From Pseudomonas tehranensis (GTDB taxonomy: Bacteria > Pseudomonadota > Gammaproteobacteria > Pseudomonadales > Pseudomonadaceae): DNA of 55,968 bases. Within the stretch, counting starts at the first letter, position 1; each line of letters starts with the position of its first letter. Positions 1 through 8,503 of this stretch are shown piece after piece. The stretch lies in NCBI RefSeq assembly GCF_014268615.1, contig NZ_JABWQV010000011.1, forward strand, positions 1-55,968. The letters run 5' to 3'. The notes under the pieces are model-generated. The model saw only the letters and a program-made list of their open reading frames with translations, was not told the origin of the DNA and made no database searches. The position numbers were made by a program, and so were the translations under genes.

Positions 1-3
1 ACC

Positions 4-30
4 GAGCGGGAGCAAGCTCCCTCGCCACAA
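4..30. repeat. REP-type palindrome
   Basis: The inverted repeat GGGAGC/GCTCCC (positions 8-13 and 16-21) sits inside a GTGGCGAGGGAG-like context read on the minus strand. This is the layout of P. fluorescens REP elements. It lies just downstream of the minus-strand VOC gene and may stabilise or end its transcript. It may be one half of a larger REP cluster cut by the window edge. Confidence 0.6.
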
Positions 31-42
31 TGGATCCGCGTT

Positions 43-447
43 TTACTCGCACATATCCGGCGCATAAACAAAACACAACTTGTTCCCCTCCGGATCGCGG
101 CAATAGGCCCCGAAATACCCTTCTGAGTACTGGGGGCGCGGGCCCGGCGGGCCTTCGTCGGTGCCGCCCAGGGCGATGGCCTGCGCCCAGGCGGCGTGCA
201 CGGTGTGCGGTGAATCGGCGGCAAAACTCACTTGCATGCCATTGCCCCAAGTCGCGGGCAAACCATTGAACGGCAATTGCACGAACACCTGGGGCCAACG
301 CTTGCCGGGTTGATGCCAGCCTTCTCCCGGCGGGCCCGAGTCGTTTTCACTGGGCAGGCGTACCAACCCCAGGCAGCCCAGCACGGCATCATAAAACGCG
401 ACCATTGCTGGCAGGTCCCGCGCGCCGATTTGTATGTGACTGAACAT
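43..447 (-). CDS. VOC family (glyoxalase/bleomycin resistance-like) protein
   Basis: 134 residues, the usual size for a single vicinal-oxygen-chelate unit. The N-terminus (MFSHIQIGARDLPAMVAFYD) is the first beta-alpha unit with a putative metal-binding His5. The C-terminus contains FGAYCRDPEGNKLCFVY, the typical last strand in which a Glu of the metal site normally sits (PEGN). The family includes isomerases, dioxygenases and antibiotic-binding proteins, so the substrate cannot be named. The start is supported by AAGGAG about 9 bases upstream. It stands alone, divergent from the SDR gene. Confidence 0.85.
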   Translation of the reverse strand: MFSHIQIGARDLPAMVAFYDAVLGCLGLVRLPSENDSGPPGEGWHQPGKRWPQVFVQLPFNGLPATWGNGMQVSFAADSPHTVHAAWAQAIALGGTDEGPPGPRPQYSEGYFGAYCRDPEGNKLCFVYAPDMCE

Positions 448-601
448 ATGGCCTGCTCCTTATTCACATTCGCCCCACATTAAGTCGATGTCGATCGCAA
501 GGCACCTCGCGCTCATCGACCGGCCCCGGAATCCGACCGAACTCTGCCTGAAGGCCCACAGTCCACCCTCCATCGACTATACATCCAGCATGGAGAATGT
601 C

Positions 602-1459
602 ATGACTGACTACCCTACCCCGCCGTTTCCAAAACAAAGCCAACCGGTGCCCGGCACTCAACGCAAGATGGATCCGTATCCAGACTGCGGAGAACAGAGC
701 TACACCGGTTCCGGACGCCTGGAAAGCAAGATCGCCTTGATCACGGGCGCCGACAGCGGCATCGGTCGTGCTGTGGCGATTGCCTTCGCCCGCGAGGGCG
801 CGGACGTGGCCATTTCCTACCTGGACGAGCATGAAGACGCCAGGGAGACTGCCCGTTGGGTAGAACAGGCCGGCCGCCAATGCCTGTTGCTGCCCGGCGA
901 TCTGGCGGACAAGGCCCAATGCCGCAAGATCGTCGACGAAACCGTCGCCCGTTTCGGGCATATCGACATTCTGGTCAACAACGCGGCGTTCCAGATGACC
1001 CACGAAAACCTGGAAGACATCCCCGACGAAGAGTGGGTGCGCACGTTTGATATCAACATCACCTCGATGTTCAGGATCTGCCAGGCCGCCGTCCCGCATA
1101 TGAAGGCGGGTAGCTCGATCATCAACACCACTTCGGTCAACTCCGACATGCCCAAGCCGACTCTGCTGGCCTACGCCACCACCAAAGGCGCCATCGCCAA
1201 CTTCACCGGCGGCCTGGCGCAGATGCTCGGGCCCAAGGGCATCCGGGTGAACAGCGTGGCGCCAGGGCCGATCTGGACACCGCTGATTGTGGCCACAATG
1301 CCTGAGGAAGAAGTGCAGAACTTCGGCTCCCAGACGCCCCTTGGCCGTCCTGGCCAGCCGGTGGAAGTGGCGCCGATCTATGTACTGCTGGCTTCGGATG
1401 AGGCGAGCTACATTTCCGGTTCCCGGTATGGGATTACGGGCGGCAAGCCGATCCTGTGA
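602..1459 (+). CDS. SDR family oxidoreductase (YhdF/YhxC-like)
   Basis: 285 residues. NAD(P)-binding motif TGADSGIGRAVA near residue 47, NNAA further on, catalytic Ser in TTSVNSD and the YATTK Tyr-Lys pair are all present, so this is a complete classical short-chain dehydrogenase. The roughly 40-residue Pro-rich N-terminal extension (QSQPVPGTQRKMDPYPDCGE) is typical of the stress-associated YhdF/YhxC/glucose-dehydrogenase-like branch. The open frame runs back to 488, but GGAG lies seven bases before the ATG at 602, which is taken as the start. The substrate is unknown. Confidence 0.9.
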   Translation: MTDYPTPPFPKQSQPVPGTQRKMDPYPDCGEQSYTGSGRLESKIALITGADSGIGRAVAIAFAREGADVAISYLDEHEDARETARWVEQAGRQCLLLPGDLADKAQCRKIVDETVARFGHIDILVNNAAFQMTHENLEDIPDEEWVRTFDINITSMFRICQAAVPHMKAGSSIINTTSVNSDMPKPTLLAYATTKGAIANFTGGLAQMLGPKGIRVNSVAPGPIWTPLIVATMPEEEVQNFGSQTPLGRPGQPVEVAPIYVLLASDEASYISGSRYGITGGKPIL

Positions 1460-1483
1460 GTCAAGCAGTGATACGCAGCTGTT

Positions 1484-1510
1484 GTGGCGAGGGGATTTAG
1501 CCCTCGCCAT
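1484..1510. repeat. REP-type palindrome, possible terminator
   Basis: GGCGAGGG (1486-1493) pairs with CCCTCGCC (1501-1508) across a GATTTAG loop. It has the same GTGGCGAGGGGATTT core as the elements at 19316 and 21290. It lies between the convergent SDR and DUF421 genes, where it could stop transcription from both sides. There is no T-run. Confidence 0.7.
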
Positions 1511-1527
1511 AAATCATGTGAAGGGGA

Positions 1528-1974
1528 TCACGACTCCTTGGCAATCACCGAGATCTTGCCGTTACGCTCGATAATCGCGAACTTGATCTGTTCCAGTGTC
1601 TCGATCCCCTGGCTCGACCGTGCCGCTTCCATGATGTCTTCTTCTATGAGTCGGGCATGGCGCATGCGTGCCTTCAGTATTCGCCCATCCTCCACAATAA
1701 TGGTCGGGCCGCCGTCAATCAGTTGCGAGACCCATTGTGAGCGTTGCTTGAGCAACGACAGGCCGACATCGATGGCAATCAGCGTCACGATCACCATCAA
1801 CGAATTGGTCAGCGAGAAATCGTCCCCCAGCAACGCCTGCTGAGTGGCCTCGCCGATGATCATCAGCAGGACAAAATCAAACGTGGTGATTTCCGCCAGG
1901 GAGCGACGCCCAGCGATCTTGAACAGTACCAGCAACGCCCCATAGATCGCGGCAGCCCGCAGCACAGAGTCCAT
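1528..1974 (-). CDS. DUF421 (YetF/YcaP) membrane protein
   Basis: 148 residues. Hydrophobic segments fill the first 75 residues (including FVLLMIIGEATQQALLGDD, the DUF421 signature region), followed by a soluble C-terminal part with PTIIVEDGRILKARMRHARL. This matches the YetF/YcaP family, which is slightly longer in other bacteria. Function is not established. It starts seven bases after the stop of the 172-residue membrane protein, so the CinA-like, 172-residue and DUF421 genes form one operon. Confidence 0.85.
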   Translation of the reverse strand: MDSVLRAAAIYGALLVLFKIAGRRSLAEITTFDFVLLMIIGEATQQALLGDDFSLTNSLMVIVTLIAIDVGLSLLKQRSQWVSQLIDGGPTIIVEDGRILKARMRHARLIEEDIMEAARSSQGIETLEQIKFAIIERNGKISVIAKES

Positions 1975-1981
1975 ACGTCAC

Positions 1982-2500
1982 CTACGGAAAAATGAATTGA
2001 TCGAAACTGACCGTGGCGCCACCGGGCGTGGCAATACGACTGTGATAGAGCCCCAGCCCATCGCCCAGCAGTGACAGGTAAAGGCTGGCCTCTCCATTGG
2101 CATCCGCCTGGACCCAAAGCTTCAGGCCCCGCTGCGCACTCGCCGAGCGCACGGGCTGGGGCTGCAGGGTCTGCACCTCGAAACCCTCCAGCCACTGGCC
2201 GACCAGTTCCACCTCCAGCACGGCATTGGGCTGCCCCTTCAGATGGATGACCATGGGGTTGGTAGAACCGTTGCGGTGGAACATTTCGTACTCGACGCCG
2301 AGTCGGCCATCACCGCTGTGTACATCTCGAGTGCTCAACGGGCCGCGAGAGAACAATCCAAGCAACGTCAGGATCACCAGCAATACCAACACGTACCAAC
2401 CCACTCGCTCGAAACGCCAGACCTTGAGCTGGTAGGCCATGTCTTCGCGGACCGGGAACTGGCGGCTGCGCAACTCCTCGGATTCAGTGGGATGGGTCAT
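1982..2500 (-). CDS. Single-pass membrane protein of unknown function
   Basis: 172 residues. The N-terminal 28 residues are cytoplasmic in character, followed by a transmembrane helix (GWYVLVLLVILTLLGLF, about residues 34-50). The rest is a beta-rich extracytoplasmic domain (GRLGVEYEMFHRNGSTNP, LEVELVGQWLEGFEVQTL). I do not recognise the family. The start is backed by AGGAG before the ATG at 2500, eight bases after the cinA-like stop. It is the middle gene of a three-gene operon with DUF421, so a role at the membrane together with the DUF421 protein is a reasonable inference. Confidence 0.7.
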   Translation of the reverse strand: MTHPTESEELRSRQFPVREDMAYQLKVWRFERVGWYVLVLLVILTLLGLFSRGPLSTRDVHSGDGRLGVEYEMFHRNGSTNPMVIHLKGQPNAVLEVELVGQWLEGFEVQTLQPQPVRSASAQRGLKLWVQADANGEASLYLSLLGDGLGLYHSRIATPGGATVSFDQFIFP

Positions 2501-2508
2501 GGGGGCTC

Positions 2509-3009
2509 CTATCTGCGTTCACCCGCCAGTGCGCGTTGATGAAAGTGCCGCAACTGCACAAGCGCATGTTCAGCGGCCCACCGTTGGACCTGGTTGCGAC
2601 TGCCGAAAAACCTCTCCTGGCGACTGAACAGCGCTCGCTCGCCGCGCATATCGAACGCCCAGGCAAAACAGACGGTACCCGCCGGAATGCCGTCCATGTC
2701 GTCCGGCCCGAGAATGCCGGTGGTGGCCACGGCGACGTTGGCATTGGCGTCGCGCAGCGCGCCGAGGGCCATTTCCTCGGCCACCTCACGGCTGGTGAGA
2801 TTGAAGGTGTCGATGGTGCATGGGTTGACCCCTAGCAATCGTTGCTTAGCCTCCGGGGAATACACCACGTAACCGCTTTCAATCAGCGAGCCGCTGCCCG
2901 GCACTTCGGCCAACAGGGTGACGATTTTGCCGGCTGTGCAGGATTCAGCCGTCGTCAGGCGCAACTGGTGTTCACGCAGGTAATCAACCAGGGAGCAAGC
3001 AACAGTCAT
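2509..3009 (-). CDS. CinA C-terminal domain amidase (PncC-type)
   Basis: 166 residues. TTAESCTAGKI at residues 19-29 contains the catalytic Ser-Cys region of the CinA_C/PncC family, and GYVVYSPEAKQRLLGV and ATTGILGP complete the fold. These proteins hydrolyse nicotinamide mononucleotide to nicotinate mononucleotide. The N-terminal molybdopterin-binding half of full CinA is absent, as in other stand-alone PncC proteins. A much longer open frame continues upstream to 3888, but it only mirrors the Yip1 gene. The ATG at 3009 has AAGGA nine bases before it. Here Ser-Cys appears as ESCTAG, the canonical form. Confidence 0.88.
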   Translation of the reverse strand: MTVACSLVDYLREHQLRLTTAESCTAGKIVTLLAEVPGSGSLIESGYVVYSPEAKQRLLGVNPCTIDTFNLTSREVAEEMALGALRDANANVAVATTGILGPDDMDGIPAGTVCFAWAFDMRGERALFSRQERFFGSRNQVQRWAAEHALVQLRHFHQRALAGERR

Positions 3010-3171
3010 GGCATACAGTCCTTCAGGGATCTGATGGATTGACCCCGGCCGTATTGATTCATTCCCTCGGATCATGCCCCGCGGGCACTCCAAATAAATG
3101 AACCCCGGGCCGATCCTGAACCTCAAATCCGTATAGGCCTCAGCAGAGGCTGTACTGATCAGGAGGTCGTC

Positions 3172-3783
3172 ATGTCTGCCCCTTTCGTCAAACTGTTCAC
3201 CCACCCCGAGTTTGCCTGGAAAGACATCCGCGAGCAGGAACAAGCTCACCCGCGCCACTATCTGGCTCACCTGTTGTTGCTCGCCCTGATTCCCGTGGTG
3301 TGCCTGTTCATTGGGACCACCTGGACCGGCTGGAGCCTGGCTGAAAACGAAACGGTACGGCTCAGCACGGCCAGCGCCCTGCAACTGAGTGTGCTGCTGT
3401 ACCTGACCATCGTGGCCGGCGTGATGCTCATGGGGCTGTTCATCCGCTGGATGTCGCGCACCTTCGAAGCCCGCCCTACGGTCAACCAGTGCATTGGTTT
3501 TGCCGCCTACACCGCCACGCCCTACTTCCTGGCCGGGATTTTCGGGCTCTACCCCAACCGCTGGCTGGCGGTGATCGCGCTGGCAATGGCGTCGGCCTAC
3601 TCGACCTTTTTGCTGTTTGTTGGCCTGCCCAAGTTCATGAACATCAAGAAGGAACAAGGTCTGTTGTACTCCGCCAGCGTATGGGGCGTAGGGCTGTTGG
3701 TGCTGGTGACCATCCTGGTGGAAATGATCCTGCTGTGGTTCAACGTCTTGCAGCCGGAATACCTGCGCGTTCCGGTGAGTTGA
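3172..3783 (+). CDS. Yip1-family (DUF1282) inner-membrane protein
   Basis: 203 residues with five predicted hydrophobic helices (around residues 33-48, 68-90, 108-126, 132-152, 168-190). The conserved N-terminus (KLFTHPEFAWKDIREQE) and the mid-region FAAYTATPYFLAGIFGLYP match the bacterial Yip1/DUF1282 family. A strong AGGAGGT lies six bases before the ATG. Function unknown. It is transcribed alone and converges on ligD. Confidence 0.85.
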   Translation: MSAPFVKLFTHPEFAWKDIREQEQAHPRHYLAHLLLLALIPVVCLFIGTTWTGWSLAENETVRLSTASALQLSVLLYLTIVAGVMLMGLFIRWMSRTFEARPTVNQCIGFAAYTATPYFLAGIFGLYPNRWLAVIALAMASAYSTFLLFVGLPKFMNIKKEQGLLYSASVWGVGLLVLVTILVEMILLWFNVLQPEYLRVPVS

Positions 3784-3806
3784 CAGTCGGGAGGCACCGA
3801 ACAAGA

Positions 3807-6362
3807 TTACTTCTCGGTCTTTTTCATACCAATGCGTCGGCGCATGTCGGCGGTGATGTTTTGGCGGGTCTTCTTCAGGCCCGCCCACGGCTCGTGACCC
3901 ACTTGTGCCAAACGCTCATGGACGTTGTGCACGTTCCACAGATTCGCGCCCTTGAGTTCGGCGACTTCCTCGCGAAAGATCGGCACCGACACCGGCAACC
4001 CTTCACGGGTTCGCGCGGCATAGGCGCAGATGGTGGTGGCGCCCAGGCCGTTACGCAGATAATCGATGAAGATCCGCCCTACCCGGTTCTTTGGCCCTGA
4101 GACCGCCGAGAAGCGATCCGGCAATAGCTTGGCCATGTGGCTGACAATCGCATGACTGAAGCCCTTGACCTCGTCCCAACCCAATTTGCGGGTCAAGGGC
4201 ACGACAATGTGGATCCCCTTGCCGCCGCTGGTCTTGAGAAACGCCTTGAGCCCTAGTTCATCGAGTACCGACAAGGTCAGATGCGTCGCTTCCACCATGC
4301 TTTTCCAAGGGAGGGCCGGATCCGGGTCAAGATCGAGCACAAAGCGATCAGGCTTGTCCAGGTTCACCGAAGTGGCATTCCAAGTGTGCAACTCCACCGT
4401 GCTCATTTGCACCGCGCCGATCAACGCTTCGGCATTGTTGATGATCATCACCGGCTGCCCAGTCAATGATTTGTCGAGGCTGGTGATGCCAGGAATCGCC
4501 AGGCGCTCGGCGTTTTTCTGGAAAAACAACTCACCGGCAATGCCATCCGGCGCCCTGACCAATGCCACCGGGCGATCGGCCAATTCCGGCAGGATGAATT
4601 CGGCGACGCTGGCGTAGTACTCGGCCAGTTGCAGCTTGGTCGTGCCGCTGCTGGCGTCGATGACCCGTTCCGGGTGGGTAATGCGCACCTTGCCGTCCAT
4701 GGCCGGCGCCTTTTTCGCGGTCTTTTTCACGGGCTTGGCCAGCTCCTGGGTGATCGACTTCGCCGGTTTATCGTTGCGCAAACCATGAAACACGGCATGG
4801 CGGACCGAGCCTTCCTTGGTCATCTCGGCAAACGCCACCTCAGCCAGCAGCGTCGGCTCCAGCCAATGCACGCCTTTGGCGTCATATCCGGTGGGTGGGT
4901 TGACCACCGCAGCCTTTGTTCTTTCCAGGGGCAACAATTGCTGGTGAATGCTGTTGAGCGTTTGCTCATTGAACCCTGTGCCGACCTTGCCGGCATAGCG
5001 CAGTTGCCCGCTGTCGGCATCGTGCAGCCCCAGCAGCAAGGCGCCGAAGCCATTGCGGGCGCCCTTGGGCTCGCTGAAACCGACGACGACGAACTCCTGG
5101 CGATTCTTGCACTTGAGCTTGATCCAGTCGTTGCTGCGCCGGGAAACGTAGGCACTGCCCATGCGTTTGCCGATCAATCCTTCCATCTGCATTTGGCAAG
5201 CACTGTTGAGCAAGGCTTCAGGGGTTTCTTCGAAGGCATCGGAGAACCGCAACAGCGGATTCTTGTTGCTCGCAAGCACCGCCGCCAACGCGGCCCGCCG
5301 CTCTTGCACGGGCACCTCGCGCAGATCCATGCCATTGAGGTAAGGCAGATCGAACAAGTAGTAGGCAATCTTGTTGCTGCTGCCGGCGTCGAAAGCGTTT
5401 TGCAGGGCCTGGAAGTCCGGGACGCCTTGCTCGTTGGCCACCACCATTTCGCCGTCCAGCCAGGCTGATTCCAGGCCCAATCCGGCCAGGGCCTCGGCCT
5501 GTTTGGGCAGCTTGTGGGTCCAGTCATGGCCGTTGCGGGTGATCAGCCTCACGTCGTCGTTTTCAATGCGGGCGATGACGCGGTAACCGTCAAACTTGAT
5601 TTCATAGAGCCAGTCGCCGTCAGGCGCGCGTTCTACTAACGTAGCTAGTTGCGGTTTGAGTGTCTTGGGCATTGGCCCGGCCACCGCGCCGCTGAGGGTG
5701 GTGGACGAGGTTTTTTTCGACGGTTCAGACTTGGCGGCCTTTTTGGGTTGCTTCGCTGCCGTCACCTGGGCGGCAGCCTTACCACGGTGTTTGGGTACAA
5801 GGGTACGCTCGCTGAGCACGCTGTCCGGCTCAGCCTGGACCACGTCGTACTCGCTTTCGGGGCGTGCCGCTGCGTCCTGGTGCTTGATCAGGAACCACTG
5901 TTCCTGCTTGCCGGGCATGTGGGTGCGCACCAGGTTCCACAGGCCGCTGAGTTTTTCCCCTTGCAACTCGAACTTGAGCCGGCCTTTTTCATAGGCCTCG
6001 TGGGCATCGCCCTGGGGAATCCACACGCCCCGATCCCAGACAATGACGTCGCCGGCGCCATAGTGACCTTCGGGGATGCTGCCTTCGAAGGTCGCGTAAT
6101 CGAGCGGATGGTCTTCAACATGCACCGCCAAGCGCTTGACCTTGGGGTCCAGGGACGGCCCCTTGGGCACCGCCCAGCTCTTGAGCGCACCGTCCAGCTC
6201 CAGCCGGAAATCATAATGCAGCCGTGAGGCGTCGTGCTTTTGAATACAGAACTGCAAGGCATGAGCGGTTTTCGTCGATTTACGTGAACGCTTGGCCGCC
6301 GGTTCCGGGGTGGCGGCGAAGTCACGCATCCGGTTGTAATCCTCCAGGGTCTTGCTGCTCAT
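3807..6362 (-). CDS. ligD: DNA ligase D (PE-LIG-POL), non-homologous end joining
   Basis: 851 residues with three domains. The 3'-phosphoesterase domain is at about 35-160 (His43, His49, Asp51, Arg53, His85 and Tyr89, the same spacing as the P. aeruginosa active site). The ATP-dependent ligase domain is at about 235-530, with Lys256 in EIKFDG as the adenylated residue. The primase-polymerase domain runs from about 560 to the end (LDLDPDP metal ligands, SGGKGIHIVVPL). A Lys/Ala/Ser-rich linker at about 195-225 joins the first two. With Ku it repairs double-strand breaks in non-growing cells; no ku gene is in the window. The start overlaps the YbdK-like stop by four bases (ATGA), so it is translated as the last gene of a four-gene operon. 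Confidence 0.97.
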   Translation of the reverse strand: MSSKTLEDYNRMRDFAATPEPAAKRSRKSTKTAHALQFCIQKHDASRLHYDFRLELDGALKSWAVPKGPSLDPKVKRLAVHVEDHPLDYATFEGSIPEGHYGAGDVIVWDRGVWIPQGDAHEAYEKGRLKFELQGEKLSGLWNLVRTHMPGKQEQWFLIKHQDAAARPESEYDVVQAEPDSVLSERTLVPKHRGKAAAQVTAAKQPKKAAKSEPSKKTSSTTLSGAVAGPMPKTLKPQLATLVERAPDGDWLYEIKFDGYRVIARIENDDVRLITRNGHDWTHKLPKQAEALAGLGLESAWLDGEMVVANEQGVPDFQALQNAFDAGSSNKIAYYLFDLPYLNGMDLREVPVQERRAALAAVLASNKNPLLRFSDAFEETPEALLNSACQMQMEGLIGKRMGSAYVSRRSNDWIKLKCKNRQEFVVVGFSEPKGARNGFGALLLGLHDADSGQLRYAGKVGTGFNEQTLNSIHQQLLPLERTKAAVVNPPTGYDAKGVHWLEPTLLAEVAFAEMTKEGSVRHAVFHGLRNDKPAKSITQELAKPVKKTAKKAPAMDGKVRITHPERVIDASSGTTKLQLAEYYASVAEFILPELADRPVALVRAPDGIAGELFFQKNAERLAIPGITSLDKSLTGQPVMIINNAEALIGAVQMSTVELHTWNATSVNLDKPDRFVLDLDPDPALPWKSMVEATHLTLSVLDELGLKAFLKTSGGKGIHIVVPLTRKLGWDEVKGFSHAIVSHMAKLLPDRFSAVSGPKNRVGRIFIDYLRNGLGATTICAYAARTREGLPVSVPIFREEVAELKGANLWNVHNVHERLAQVGHEPWAGLKKTRQNITADMRRRIGMKKTEK

Positions 6363-7522
6363 GGACCACCTGCCACTTGCAACAGCGACGGGTCGGCCAC
6401 GGGCATCCCAGCAGTTTCGGCCAACAATTGATCGACCACCCTGCTCAAGGCGTGCTCGGTGGAGTCACCCAGCAGCAGCCCTTGTTCGTAGAGCACGATT
6501 TGCCGATCGGAACTGGAGCCTTCCTGGACGATACGCCGCGCCTGCTTGAACACATCCTCAACGTCCAGCGCGGCGGCCGTTTCGCCAAAGGTTTGCTCCG
6601 CCAGTGTGATCCACTCCCCGATCATCATCGGCTGCTCCTGCCCCTCCAGGATGAACTCGGCCAGGGTTCCATGACGCTTGGCCCGCCAGCGATTCTCCTT
6701 GAGGATCCAGTGGGAGGTCAGGCTGAAGTGCGCGCCGGGCGCAGGTTGTGCAATGGCATGAGCTACCATCAGGCGAAACAGCGAGGCCAGGCACAGGACA
6801 TCTTCAACGCGCGGACAGGCATCGCAGATTCGCAGCTCCAGCGTGGGATAACGCGACGAAGGCCGCATCACCCACCAGCAATCGCTGGGCTGGCGAATGG
6901 ATCCGGTGCGCATGAGCATGTCTACGTAGCCGGCAAACGCCGATTCGTCCTCGAAGAACTCCGGCACGCCCATGCGCGGCCATTCATCGCAAGCGACCTG
7001 ACGGTAACTGCTGAACCCGCTGTAGGCGCCGTTCCAGAAGGGCGAAGAAGCACTCAGGGCCAGGAACATCGGCAACCAGGGCAGCACCTCGTTCATGACC
7101 CGGACACGGTCCTTGTTGGCCGGCACCTCTACGTGCACATGCAGGCCCGAGACTACGCTACGGCGGGCCACCCGCTGGTAATCGTCGAACAGTTGCTGAA
7201 AGTGCAGTTCGTCGGTGGGCTGCAGACCCTGGGTCGCCATGGGATGAGATCCTGCGCTGAGCAGGCCCAGGCCATGGGCAGCCAGGCACTGGGTCAGGCC
7301 TGTGCGCACCCGGGACAGATAATCGGCCGCCTCGGCCAGGTTGCGAAAAATAGGCGACGCCATCTCGATCTGACACTGGAACATTTCATGGGCAAAATGC
7401 TTGCCCAGTAGCGCCTGGCACGCCGCGACAACCTCTGTCGAGGGTTGATCCGGCATGCAACGGGTTTGCAGATCGGTGATGAAATACTCCTCTTCAATGC
7501 CGAACTTCAGTCGCCTGTTCAT
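6359..7522 (-). CDS. YbdK-family carboxylate-amine ligase (GCS2 fold)
   Basis: 387 residues, close to the family norm of about 370-385. The N-terminus LKFGIEEEYFITD is the conserved ATP/Mg strand, followed by HPMATQG, LHVHVEVP (metal-binding His/Glu) and RPSSRYPTLELRICD, all hallmarks of the glutamate-cysteine ligase 2 family. E. coli YbdK has weak glutamate-cysteine ligase activity, but its relatives join various carboxylates and amines, so the substrate is open. GGAGGGACTATCG precedes the ATG. The preceding methyltransferase frame overlaps it by 29 bases and ligD overlaps its stop. Confidence 0.88.
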   Translation of the reverse strand: MNRRLKFGIEEEYFITDLQTRCMPDQPSTEVVAACQALLGKHFAHEMFQCQIEMASPIFRNLAEAADYLSRVRTGLTQCLAAHGLGLLSAGSHPMATQGLQPTDELHFQQLFDDYQRVARRSVVSGLHVHVEVPANKDRVRVMNEVLPWLPMFLALSASSPFWNGAYSGFSSYRQVACDEWPRMGVPEFFEDESAFAGYVDMLMRTGSIRQPSDCWWVMRPSSRYPTLELRICDACPRVEDVLCLASLFRLMVAHAIAQPAPGAHFSLTSHWILKENRWRAKRHGTLAEFILEGQEQPMMIGEWITLAEQTFGETAAALDVEDVFKQARRIVQEGSSSDRQIVLYEQGLLLGDSTEHALSRVVDQLLAETAGMPVADPSLLQVAGGP

Positions 7523-8495
7523 CGATAGTCCCTCCGATACCCGCGCCGATGCGGGTTACAACCAACGCCACCACGGCGATCCTTTCTACATCCTGGTAAC
7601 CCGGGGTGAGCAGTTCTTCACCAAACACGTCCGGGTCCAATTCCTTGTAAGTCCAGCCGAAATCCGGCGAGTCGCGCCAAGGCTCAAGCGCCTCGAGAAA
7701 CGGATCACGACCATCGACCATCGCCACGCCGGTGTAGAGCACCAGCGAGCCACCGGGCGTAAGCCGTGGCAGGGCCTGTTCGACGATGCGCAGCGACAGC
7801 CCGGCGCCCAGTGCGCCACCGCCATGGCGGTAGGCCCGTTCGCTGGGGTCGGCCATGTACGGCGGATTGGCGACGATCAGGTCGAAATCGCCCTCCACAT
7901 CCTGGAGCACATCGCTGCGGGCGATCTCGACGTTGGACACCTCGGCCAGCGCTGCGTTGACCGCGCTCAGGCGCAGGGCCATTGGATTGATGTCCACCGC
8001 CAGCACCTGTGCCTCGCGCCGGGCGCGGGCAATGACCAGCGCACCGACACCGGCGCCACAGCCAATGTCCACGGCCCGATGTATTGCCGTGAAGTTCTGT
8101 TGCAGATAAGTATGGATCAGCTGGGCGAAACGATAGCTGTCGGGACCGAAAAACACCGCGTCGTTGGCTTGGGTGGGAAATTGCGAATGAGCGAACAACA
8201 GGCCGTCAAGGCTCGACCAGCGCACCCGGCTATGCAGCAGGCCGTCGCGCTCCTCCAGCACCTCGGCTTGCTGCAATTGACGCTGCTCATCGGCGCTGAT
8301 CAGCCCCGGGGCAAACGGGCGCGACCAGCCGAACACGTCCCTCAGGGTCCTGGAGCGCTCATTACCAGGCCGCTGGTTGACGCGTTCGTGGGTCAGAGGT
8401 GTCGGGGTAATGAAGCGATAGCCGTCGGCTTGCAGGCGTCGGCCCAATTGCAACAGCGCCAGGTCGGTTTCTGATAGGCGTTCTTCCTGATTCAT
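7494..8495 (-). CDS. SAM-dependent methyltransferase (HemK/RsmC-like, NPPY motif)
   Basis: 333 residues. An N-terminal helical part of about 130 residues precedes a Rossmann methyltransferase core with AVDIGCGAGVGALVIA (motif I), VDINPMAL (motif II) and VANPPY (motif IV). NPPY is typical of enzymes that methylate an amide or ring nitrogen, such as Gln in release factors or bases in nucleic acid, but small-molecule enzymes also carry it. The ATG at 8495 has AGGAG nine bases upstream and lies eight bases after the stop of the iron redox enzyme; the frame stays open further upstream without a reason to use it. Second gene of the ligD operon. Confidence 0.85.
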   Translation of the reverse strand: MNQEERLSETDLALLQLGRRLQADGYRFITPTPLTHERVNQRPGNERSRTLRDVFGWSRPFAPGLISADEQRQLQQAEVLEERDGLLHSRVRWSSLDGLLFAHSQFPTQANDAVFFGPDSYRFAQLIHTYLQQNFTAIHRAVDIGCGAGVGALVIARARREAQVLAVDINPMALRLSAVNAALAEVSNVEIARSDVLQDVEGDFDLIVANPPYMADPSERAYRHGGGALGAGLSLRIVEQALPRLTPGGSLVLYTGVAMVDGRDPFLEALEPWRDSPDFGWTYKELDPDVFGEELLTPGYQDVERIAVVALVVTRIGAGIGGTIDEQATEVRH

Positions 8496-8503
8496 GCGGG
8501 CTC

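Noticed and set aside
464..1510. 348-codon minus-strand open frame opposite the SDR gene
   Set aside because: His/Arg/Gly-rich translation with no motif; exact shadow of the well-supported SDR gene in a GC-rich genome.
3010..3888. Long N-terminal extension of the CinA-like frame
   Set aside because: It mirrors the Yip1 gene and has His/Gln-rich residues; the ATG at 3009 has a ribosome binding site and the family start.
4629..5468. 279-codon plus-strand frame opposite ligD
   Set aside because: Lies wholly within the LIG domain of ligD and has a low-complexity product.
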